Positions 1 through 5,466 of a stretch of 7,414 nt of DNA are shown one piece after another. How positions within the stretch are numbered: position 1 is the first letter of the stretch; every line of letters begins with the position of its first letter. The DNA comes from an uncultured archaeon (GTDB taxonomy: Archaea > Thermoproteota > Nitrososphaeria > Nitrososphaerales > CALBXV01): positions 1 to 7,414 of the forward strand of contig CALBXV010000543.1 of assembly GCA_937890045.1 (NCBI GenBank), given 5' to 3'. A program made the position numbers and the translations under genes. The notes beneath the pieces were generated by a model. The model did no database searches. It worked only from the letters and a program-made list of their open reading frames with translations, and had not been told where the DNA came from.

Positions 1-1
1 A

Positions 2-43
2 GAATTAGGCAAGTTTGGTTCAACTCAAGTGGGAGTAGCATAA
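2..43 (+). CDS. C-terminal end of an upstream gene, product unknown (partial)
   Basis: Reading from base 2 gives thirteen codons (ELGKFGSTQVGVA) and a TAA stop at 41-43. The last A of that stop is the first base of the next gene's ATG (TAATG overlap), an arrangement typical of translationally coupled phage genes. Too little is visible to name a product. The frame starting at base 1 is also open to the left edge and runs into the next gene, so this tail could be a chance reading. The stop/start overlap is the only real support. Confidence 0.4.
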   Translation, partial: ELGKFGSTQVGVA

Positions 44-195
44 TGCCATATAAAAGAGTAGGAAAGATAGTATACGTTAAAAAAGATGGGGAATGGAAGA
101 AAAAAGCCACAGCGGGTAGCGTAGAGAAGGCCAAGAAGATGATGAAGCTTCTTCGTGGCATGGAGTACGGCTGGGAGCCTCGTGGCAAGAAATAA
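43..195 (+). CDS. Small basic phage protein (50 aa), function unknown
   Basis: The 50-codon gene runs from an ATG at 43 to TAA at 193-195. A Shine-Dalgarno-like GGGAG at 31-35 lies 7 bases before the ATG, and the start overlaps the preceding stop as TAATG. The product is very rich in lysine and arginine, beginning MPYKRVGKIVYVKKDG and ending in PRGKK. The middle (about residues 26-41) reads as a charged helix with a KAKKMMKLLRGM core. No enzymatic motif, signal peptide or membrane segment is visible. The charge suggests nucleic-acid binding or a minor virion role, but that is inference. The frame stays open to the left edge, so a longer N-terminus cannot be excluded, although the ribosome site favours this ATG. 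The next gene overlaps its 3' end by 14 bases. Confidence 0.7.
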   Translation: MPYKRVGKIVYVKKDGEWKKKATAGSVEKAKKMMKLLRGMEYGWEPRGKK

Positions 196-538
196 TACTT
201 TAGCTGTATACGGGACTCTTAGAACTGGATTCGGGCAAAAGGGGTTTATTAACAACTATAAACTTGTTCGCCCTAAGGGGGCATGGTTTCCTGCTATCGT
301 AAGAGGGGACGGGAGAGTGATCGTTGAAGTTATGAAAGTCTCAAATGACGAGCTTAAAGAGCTTGATAGGTATGAGAATGTTGACAATGGGCTGTATAAG
401 AGGGTTTCAGTACCTGTTACTCTATTCAGGAATAAAAAGACATTCAATGCATTTGTCTATGAAGGTGGTGATATAGGTGAATATGAAGAATTAACCGGAG
501 GTGATTGGGAAGTTGAAAAGAAAAAAAACAGTAAGTAA
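182..538 (+). CDS. Gamma-glutamylcyclotransferase (GGCT/AIG2-like) family protein
   Basis: This 118-residue protein has the GGCT/AIG2-like fold signature. It carries a YGTLR motif at residues 10-14, corresponding to the family's substrate-binding YGSL loop, and LDRYE at 61-65. Glu65 aligns with the catalytic Glu98 of human GGCT (LDEQEG). The following VDNGLYKRVSV segment also parallels the human VKSGMYVVIEV. A GGDW motif at 106-109 resembles the C-terminal part of bacterial YtfP-type members. Family enzymes release 5-oxoproline from gamma-glutamyl amines or peptides; the substrate here is unknown. I chose the GTG at 182 because GGGAG lies at 173-177 and the YGTLR motif then sits near the N-terminus, as is usual. 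A GTG at 155 would add nine residues but lacks a good ribosome site. The spacer at 182 is short (4 bases), so the start is uncertain. The gene overlaps the genes on both sides. Confidence 0.85.
   Translation: MARNNTLAVYGTLRTGFGQKGFINNYKLVRPKGAWFPAIVRGDGRVIVEVMKVSNDELKELDRYENVDNGLYKRVSVPVTLFRNKKTFNAFVYEGGDIGEYEELTGGDWEVEKKKNSK
497..504 (+). promoter_or_regulatory. Strong Shine-Dalgarno deciding a TTG start
   Basis: GGAGGTGA is an uninterrupted match to the complement of the 16S rRNA 3' end. It lies inside the end of the GGCT gene. The TTG at 513 is 8 bases downstream, an ideal spacing. The in-frame GTG at 501 lies within the site and so is an unlikely start. Confidence 0.7.
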
Positions 539-719
539 GCATGATATAATAAGAGCTTTGAAAGCTATCCTTTCCGACATTCAAATACTTGCACAACGGG
601 TCACTATGATGGAAAGCGTATTATTTAATTATATCGAAATGAGGAAAGACGACAAAAAGCTAATGAAATATATGGAGAAAAATGTCAAGCGTATTAAAGA
701 AGAGACGAAGGAAGATTAA
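513..719 (+). CDS. Small coiled-coil protein upstream of terL (68 aa), function unknown
   Basis: With the TTG start at 513 the product is 68 residues. It has a basic N-terminus (MKRKKTVSKHD), a central helix and a charged tail (VKRIKEETKED). Hydrophobic residues at L16, I19, I23, L26, V30, M33, L37 and Y40 follow an unbroken 3-4 heptad spacing, so a short coiled coil and oligomerisation are likely. The start rests on GGAGGTGA at 497-504; a GTG at 501 would give 72 residues but overlaps that site. The gene overlaps the end of the GGCT gene by 26 bases and ends 9 bases before the terminase start, in the same frame. Small terminase subunits often sit here and are helical oligomers. This protein is shorter than most of them and no family was recognised, so that role is only a positional guess. 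Confidence 0.75.
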   Translation: MKRKKTVSKHDIIRALKAILSDIQILAQRVTMMESVLFNYIEMRKDDKKLMKYMEKNVKRIKEETKED

Positions 720-728
720 GAGGCATCA

Positions 729-2315
729 TTGGAAGAAGAGACAAAAGCAAAACAGGCACAAGAAGAAAAAACGATAGACATAGCTTCTTCCAGTAAGGAC
801 GAAGTTCTATATATAGCATCTCAGAACCTCATAAACTTTGGTCAGCTATTTCTTCCTGACGACTTTAACAAGTCGAAACCAGCTCCATTTCATTATGAGG
901 TGGGTGATGCGTTATTAAATGATAGTATTAGAAAGCTTTGTGTTGTTCTTCCTAGAGGACATACTAAGTCCACACTTGCAAAAGCCGCTCTATTATATAA
1001 ATTATATTTCAATCCTGACGATAAGATAGAATTTGCCGCATGGGTGTCTGAAGAGCAGGGCCAGGCCATAGACCATCTAAAATATATTAGACATCATATT
1101 GAGTTTAATCCTTTTTTGAATTACTATTTTGGTAGCATAGCAGGTAAGAAGTGGACTGAGAAAGAGATTGAAACGGTCAAGGGTGATAGAATTATAGCAA
1201 AAGGCACTAATCAGAGGCTTCGTGGTCGTGCTCAGATATCTACTCGTTATACACGTATTATTCTAGATGACTTTGAATCTGAATTAAACACGAAAACCAA
1301 GGAAAGAAGAACAGAAATTAAAGAATGGCTCATGTCTACTGTATATCCTTCGCTAGAAGAATCTAAGGGTAATGAGGGTAGTATATGGCTTTTGGGTACT
1401 ATTGTTCATTTTGACTCTGCTTTGCAAGGTATTTATGAATCATATTTGGATGCTATTAAAAATAAGAGAGATTACACATGGCATACCATATTTCATAAGG
1501 CTATACAAGATGGTAAAGCTTTATGGCCGTCATACTTCTCTGTTGATAAATTAAAAGAGATTAGAAGAGATTATGAGAATGTTGGTCAGATTCACAAATT
1601 TAGTCAAGAGTATTTAAATGATGCAAGAGATATAGCTAATGCTCCTTTCAAAACAGACAGAATTAACTATTATGATGGTGATTATGTATATCATAACAAG
1701 TTTTCTTATTTGAACATAGGAGATGACTATATACCTATTTATACGTTCATAGGCGTTGATTTAGCCGCAACTGCGACTGATACATCAGATATGCAAGCAA
1801 TCGTCGTTCTGGGCGTCGATAAGCATAAGAATAGATACGTTCTAGATACATTCTATGATAGAATTCCTATATATGATATGCCTCAAGAGATTATGAACAT
1901 GGCGAGAATGTATAATCCTAGAAGAGTTACTATAGAGACTGTAGCCGCACAAGAGATGGTTAGAGATATGGTTACTAGATTATCCGCTAAAGATAGAAAA
2001 TTGCTACCAGGCATATTTAAGGGAGCCAAGCCACCTCACGGGATTAAAAAAGAGGATAGATTACTAGCCTCATTAGGCCCAATAATAAATACAAACAAGT
2101 TATATGTTAAAAGAAATATGTCTAATGTGGTAGATGAATTGTTTGAATTCCCTAAGTCTAGAAATGATGATTTTATGGATGCATTGTATTATGCCAATCA
2201 TTATATAGGTCATAACTATCCTAAGAGCGGTGTTGTGGATGAAGAACAATTTCAGTCAAAAAAGAAAAAAACTAACAAAAGATCGTATTCCTGGCTAACA
2301 GGAGCAAGAAAATAG
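729..2315 (+). CDS. terL: Phage terminase large subunit
   Basis: This 528-residue protein is the packaging motor: an ATPase that pumps DNA into the procapsid through the portal, and a nuclease that cuts concatemers. The ATPase half shows a variant Walker A (PRGHTKST, 75-82), an arginine-rich QRLRGR loop (162-167), Walker B TRIILDDFE (175-183) and a coupling motif LLGTIVHFD (221-229). The RNase H-like nuclease half shows the acidic residues D344 (FIGVD), E403 (TIE) and D481/D484 (NDDFMDA). Length and domain order are normal for the family and nothing is missing. The first usable start is TTG 729, preceded by AAGAGG at 718-723 with a 5-base spacer. No in-frame ATG occurs until about residue 202, which would remove Walker A. 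The last 25 residues are lysine-rich. The gene directly follows the 68-residue coiled-coil gene. Confidence 0.97.
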   Translation: MEEETKAKQAQEEKTIDIASSSKDEVLYIASQNLINFGQLFLPDDFNKSKPAPFHYEVGDALLNDSIRKLCVVLPRGHTKSTLAKAALLYKLYFNPDDKIEFAAWVSEEQGQAIDHLKYIRHHIEFNPFLNYYFGSIAGKKWTEKEIETVKGDRIIAKGTNQRLRGRAQISTRYTRIILDDFESELNTKTKERRTEIKEWLMSTVYPSLEESKGNEGSIWLLGTIVHFDSALQGIYESYLDAIKNKRDYTWHTIFHKAIQDGKALWPSYFSVDKLKEIRRDYENVGQIHKFSQEYLNDARDIANAPFKTDRINYYDGDYVYHNKFSYLNIGDDYIPIYTFIGVDLAATATDTSDMQAIVVLGVDKHKNRYVLDTFYDRIPIYDMPQEIMNMARMYNPRRVTIETVAAQEMVRDMVTRLSAKDRKLLPGIFKGAKPPHGIKKEDRLLASLGPIINTNKLYVKRNMSNVVDELFEFPKSRNDDFMDALYYANHYIGHNYPKSGVVDEEQFQSKKKKTNKRSYSWLTGARK

Positions 2316-2346
2316 GGAACTTTTTTATGTTTTAGGCATTTTATCC

Positions 2347-2375
2347 TTGACATTTATAATTTTTTGTTGTAAATT
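2347..2375 (+). promoter_or_regulatory. Candidate sigma70-like promoter between terL and the portal region
   Basis: A perfect -35 hexamer TTGACA (2347-2352) is followed, after exactly 17 bases, by TAAATT (2370-2375). That matches the -10 consensus at four of six positions, including the first T, the second A and the last T. The stretch upstream (2321-2346) is T-rich and could serve as an UP-like element. It falls in the only gap between terL and the next gene. The predicted RNA start, about 7 bases downstream, lies at or within a base or two of the ATG at 2383. Chance matches do occur in AT-rich DNA, and no transcription evidence is available here. Confidence 0.45.
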
Positions 2376-2382
2376 ATGCAGA

Positions 2383-2616
2383 ATGCCCTACGGACGAGAC
2401 ATTCCTGAAACGGAGAGACTTGCTCTTTTAGCACAGCTCCAAGAGCTATTTGGCGAAAAGCAAGGCTATCCCTATCAAAACTATTCTAATGGAATGAATT
2501 CTTTTGGTATGAATTCATTTTCTCCACATTCACAAAATAATAACTTGCTTGATAGATTAAAAGAATTTATGAGTAATTATAACAATATGCAATATAATAA
2601 TGGCTCTTCCTACTGA
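2383..2616 (+). CDS. Asn/Tyr-rich low-complexity protein between terL and portal (77 aa), unknown
   Basis: The ATG at 2383 gives 77 residues in two parts. An N-terminal helix-prone segment (about 6-26, ETERLALLAQLQELFGEK) is followed by an Asn, Tyr, Ser, Gln and Gly-rich region. That region contains a tandem GMNSF-GMNSF repeat at 37-46, a short LLDRLKEF helix at about 55-62 and a YNNMQYNNGSSY tail. No enzymatic motif or membrane segment is visible. The frame opens earlier at TTG 2347, but those bases coincide with a promoter-like TTGACA and would encode an odd Cys-rich leader (MTFIIFCCKLC), so the ATG is preferred. No Shine-Dalgarno precedes it. The 3' end overlaps the portal start by 17 bases, suggesting coupled translation. 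The position suggests a packaging or head-assembly accessory role, but the function is not recognised. Confidence 0.6.
   Translation: MPYGRDIPETERLALLAQLQELFGEKQGYPYQNYSNGMNSFGMNSFSPHSQNNNLLDRLKEFMSNYNNMQYNNGSSY
2491..2520 (+). repeat. Two-copy 15-bp tandem repeat encoding GMNSF twice
   Basis: The 15-base units at 2491-2505 and 2506-2520 are identical at 13 positions, and each contains GAATTC. Both changes lie in third codon positions or preserve the amino acids, so the peptide GMNSF is repeated exactly. It looks like an in-frame duplication inside the low-complexity gene. Confidence 0.8.
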
Positions 2617-4612
2617 CGAAAGAGCACAAATGAATCAAGAGCTTTATCGCAAGTGGCGTGATGCTCGCTCTACTTGGGATACTGATGCTAGAATGGATGT
2701 TGATTTCTTTTTAGGTAATCATTTTACTACATCAGAGTCTAGTGAGCTGTCATCAAGAAGTCAAGCAGATATACCAATGGATAGAGTATCCCCCGCTGTT
2801 GAAAAGCTAAAAAGCGTTCTAACTTCAAGACCTCCAATTTTTACTGTTATACCGAGAGAAGACTCAGATTCTCAAGTTGCTCATACATGGAGGCATATCT
2901 TAGGATACGTATGGGACATATCTGATGGAGATCATCAGGTGAAACAGGCTATTGCAGATTATGCTGTTACAGGCATGGGATATTTATATGCTTACATAGA
3001 TAGAGAAGAAGACTTTGGTAGAGGTGATGTGAAGTTCACTTATGTCGACCCGTTTAGGGTTTATGTCCCACCTTCCACTAGAGATAGGTGGTTTGTAGAT
3101 GCCGAGGGCATCATCCTTTCTACTATCTTAACTGGTGAACAGATCATTAACCTCTACCCCGAATTAGATGATACAATAGATGAAGAAGGGAATGTAACTG
3201 ACGGGTTGCTGAAAAATATTTCTGGCGTTATGGAAGAAGATTATCCAGATGCTCAGAATAGAGCAACTATGGCAACGTGGACTCCAGCAGAAGCAAAAGA
3301 TTTAGAATGGGGTAATCAGAAGTATCAAATACTTGAGAGATTCTATCCGATTAAAGTACCATTTTATAGAATAATGGATGCAAGAAGCGGATCAGAGAGC
3401 GTGATGGACGAACAGGCATTCAGAGAATTTATGGAGACGAACCCTGGATTAGTAGAAAGAGGATTTCTACAATTTGAAGAAGTGTATCAGAATAGAATTG
3501 CTGTATGTGCTTCCGTGGGAGAAATTGTACTTTATGAAGATGTTTTAAATACTGATGTATATCCTATAGTACCTCTACCAAATATATGGACAGGTACACC
3601 TTATCCCAAGTCTGATGTATCTAGAGCAAGACCAATGCAGAAACTTCTTAATAAGTTATGGTCATTAGCTCTATCTCATGCACAGGCTTCCGCAGGATTA
3701 AAACTGATTGTTCCCATGGGATCTGTAGAGAACATGGAGGACTTAGAGAGAGATTGGGCAAATCCCAATGCTGTTATAGAAATTGACCCTAGTCAGGGTG
3801 AACCACACTACCCTGCTCCTCAGCCTCTTACAGGAGAGTTTTATCGCTTGATACAGCAGTGTGAGTTTTATATAGATTTTATATTTGGTCTTCCTGAGAT
3901 GATGCATGGATTCGCCGATAAGGCTCCTGAAACAGTCAGAGGCACAGAAGCTATGATGGCTCTTGGTTCTGAAAGACCAAAAGCAAAGTTAAGAGATATA
4001 GAATTTAGTGTTGCTCGACTTGGAAGAGTTCTTTATGGTCTATCTAAAGGTCATTACACTTATCAGAAGATGTTCTCTTTGGTGCAGGCTAATAATGCAT
4101 TGTCAGAGGTAATGATTAATCTCTATGATGATAAGAGAGGGGCTGTAAATGATATTCAAAGAGATAGATTGAATATAGGTCAGCACGATATAAAAATTGA
4201 ACCAGGGAGTACTTTACCAGAAAGTAAGTGGGCAACTTATGGAGTATATCTCGAAGCCTTTCAATTAGGTCTTGTTGATAGAATGGAAGTTCTCAAGAAG
4301 AACCCAGAGATTTTTGATAAGGAAGGTGTAGTGGAAAGAATTAATGAAAATGAACAACTTAAATCTCAGATAACTCAACTTGAATCACAAATTCAAGAAA
4401 TGACTTCTAAGTTGGAGTCAGCTAAGAAAGAGTCTCAATCTGATAAAGAAAGAGTTCAAATCGAAAAGTTTAAGTCCAGATTGTCAGAGATAGAAGCAAG
4501 AGTTGATGCGGATAGACGTGTTAATCGTGCTAATCTCTCGAATACTGTACTTAGAGAGACGGATAAACTCAAGAGAGTTTCCGATGAAATGACAAACGCA
4601 GAGGGCGCCTAA
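2600..4612 (+). CDS. Phage portal protein
   Basis: At 670 residues this is in the size range of long podovirus-type portals. The portal forms the ring at one capsid vertex through which DNA passes. The assignment rests on its overall sequence character and its place between terL and scaffold/capsid genes. Typical stretches are DRVSPAVEKLKSVLTSRPP (61-79), an early helical region of many portals; the TGTPYPKSDVSRARPMQKLL segment (331-350); and the GLPEMMHGFADKAPETVRGTEAM region (about 430-452), which resembles the stem/tunnel-loop part. Residues about 581-637 form a coiled coil with heptad positions L587, I591, L594, I598, M601 and L605, then F624, L628, I631 and V635. The ATG at 2600 overlaps the preceding gene by 17 bases and has no Shine-Dalgarno. 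An ATG at 2630, behind GAAAGAG, is an alternative that would remove ten residues. Confidence 0.92.
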   Translation: MALPTDERAQMNQELYRKWRDARSTWDTDARMDVDFFLGNHFTTSESSELSSRSQADIPMDRVSPAVEKLKSVLTSRPPIFTVIPREDSDSQVAHTWRHILGYVWDISDGDHQVKQAIADYAVTGMGYLYAYIDREEDFGRGDVKFTYVDPFRVYVPPSTRDRWFVDAEGIILSTILTGEQIINLYPELDDTIDEEGNVTDGLLKNISGVMEEDYPDAQNRATMATWTPAEAKDLEWGNQKYQILERFYPIKVPFYRIMDARSGSESVMDEQAFREFMETNPGLVERGFLQFEEVYQNRIAVCASVGEIVLYEDVLNTDVYPIVPLPNIWTGTPYPKSDVSRARPMQKLLNKLWSLALSHAQASAGLKLIVPMGSVENMEDLERDWANPNAVIEIDPSQGEPHYPAPQPLTGEFYRLIQQCEFYIDFIFGLPEMMHGFADKAPETVRGTEAMMALGSERPKAKLRDIEFSVARLGRVLYGLSKGHYTYQKMFSLVQANNALSEVMINLYDDKRGAVNDIQRDRLNIGQHDIKIEPGSTLPESKWATYGVYLEAFQLGLVDRMEVLKKNPEIFDKEGVVERINENEQLKSQITQLESQIQEMTSKLESAKKESQSDKERVQIEKFKSRLSEIEARVDADRRVNRANLSNTVLRETDKLKRVSDEMTNAEGA

Positions 4613-4619
4613 AGGCGTT
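4604..4619 (+). other. Hairpin with the portal stop codon in its loop
   Basis: GGCGCC (4604-4609) can pair with GGCGTT (4614-4619): four Watson-Crick pairs plus two G-U pairs around a TAAA loop. The loop holds the portal's TAA stop (4610-4612). No T-run follows, so it does not look like an intrinsic terminator. It may be an RNA stability or translation element, or chance. Confidence 0.4.
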
Positions 4620-4704
4620 GAAGTCAAAAAAACAATATGGTGAAGTTCTGTACGGGGAAATCTTAAAAGGTTCTGCCCTTAAATCAGAAACATCAAAGGA
4701 GTGA
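4618..4704 (+). CDS. Possible 28-codon micro-ORF or portal tail in another frame
   Basis: The gap between portal and scaffold is not random-looking in one frame. From TTG 4618 to TGA 4702-4704 it encodes 28 residues starting MKSKKQYGEVLYGEILKGSA, with a plausible charged composition. The stop overlaps the scaffold gene's ribosome site, four bases before its ATG, as in coupled genes. A weak GAGGG lies at 4601-4605, 12 bases upstream of the TTG. The frame is open from 4588 and is the -1 frame relative to the portal, so it could instead be a portal extension reached by frameshifting or by an ancestral indel. I know of no homologue, and short open stretches arise by chance. Confidence 0.25.
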   Translation: MKSKKQYGEVLYGEILKGSALKSETSKE

Positions 4705-4708
4705 AATT

Positions 4709-5443
4709 ATGGCTGAAACAAATCAAGCAAGTGAGATTTCTGAAAGTCTTGATCCACAGGGGATCGAACAGTACGACGAGGTCGCAGAATCTGAATCTAT
4801 AGAGGTTGATCACGAAGGTGAAGTTAGAAAATTCCAATCATTGTATGATAAAGCACAATCCGATAATCAAAGACTCGGAGGTCGTGTGAAGGAATTAGAA
4901 AAATATATGCCTGTTGTTGATCTCTTAGAATCAAGACCAGACCTAGTTGGAATGATTCAAGATAATCTGTCGGGGCAAGGTAGCAAGGAAGCTCAGCCTG
5001 CTGAGGATGAATTTAACCCATGGGATGCTTTTTATAAGCCAGAATCGCCATCTTATCAGATGCGAAAGAAGGATCAACAAAATATGGTAGACTCAGCGGT
5101 GGGTCGTCATATGGCGGCATTACAAGAACAAATGTTTATGACAAATCTTCAAAATGATCTGAAAAGTAGATACAAGTTTACTGAAGATCAATCTAGTAGG
5201 TTTGTGAAATTCTTTTCACAACCTAAAGAGAATTTGTCATTAGAAACATTGGTTGACGTATTTCTTAAAACAGAAAACGAAACGACTGTACGACCAAATT
5301 CTTCGATAGATGCTGTTAGAGCTAATAAGCAATCCCCTCGTTCTCCTGGAGTAATCCAGGGTCAAGCACCTGCAAACAAATCCCAAAAGGATAAATTATG
5401 GGATGAAGTTATAGGTGCTGGAAGTCGAACTAACGTTTTATAA
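4709..5443 (+). CDS. Probable head scaffolding protein
   Basis: This 244-residue acidic protein sits directly before the major capsid gene, where scaffolding genes usually lie. Scaffolds guide capsid-subunit assembly inside the procapsid and leave before or during packaging. The sequence shows a very acidic, disordered-looking N-terminus (about 1-38), and a helix with coiled-coil character at about 39-66 (RKFQSLYDKAQSDNQRLGGR, then VKELEKYM). A WDAFYKPESPS segment follows at 105-115, then a further helical part at about 120-190 and a Ser/Pro/Lys-rich linker (about 205-228). It ends in a basic-to-acidic tail that includes KDKLWDEVIGAG. No protease motif is visible, so it does not look like a protease-scaffold fusion. 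The ATG follows AAAGGAG at 4695-4701, an excellent ribosome site. Function is inferred from position and composition, since scaffolds diverge quickly. Confidence 0.8.
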   Translation: MAETNQASEISESLDPQGIEQYDEVAESESIEVDHEGEVRKFQSLYDKAQSDNQRLGGRVKELEKYMPVVDLLESRPDLVGMIQDNLSGQGSKEAQPAEDEFNPWDAFYKPESPSYQMRKKDQQNMVDSAVGRHMAALQEQMFMTNLQNDLKSRYKFTEDQSSRFVKFFSQPKENLSLETLVDVFLKTENETTVRPNSSIDAVRANKQSPRSPGVIQGQAPANKSQKDKLWDEVIGAGSRTNVL

Positions 5444-5466
5444 AATAAACTTAGGAGAAAATAGAG

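Noticed and set aside
381..396. TTGACA followed by TATAAG in the GGCT gene
   Set aside because: The spacer is only 8 bases, far too short for a sigma70 promoter, and it lies inside a coding region.
25..447. Minus-strand open frames opposite the first genes
   Set aside because: They are antisense to overlapping + strand genes with good motifs, and their translations are low-quality.
2289..2326. Possible terminator after terL: TCCTG/CAGGA hairpin (2289-2303) and a T-run (2321-2326)
   Set aside because: The 5-bp stem lies inside the coding end of terL and is 17 bases away from the T-run, so it lacks the geometry of an intrinsic terminator.
2347..2382. Upstream TTG start for the 77-residue gene
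   Set aside because: The added residues are an odd Cys-rich leader, the ribosome site is weak, and the bases coincide with a promoter-like TTGACA.
4655..4680. Weak AAGG/CCTT hairpin in the portal-scaffold gap
   Set aside because: Only four pairs form and no T-run follows; this is expected by chance.
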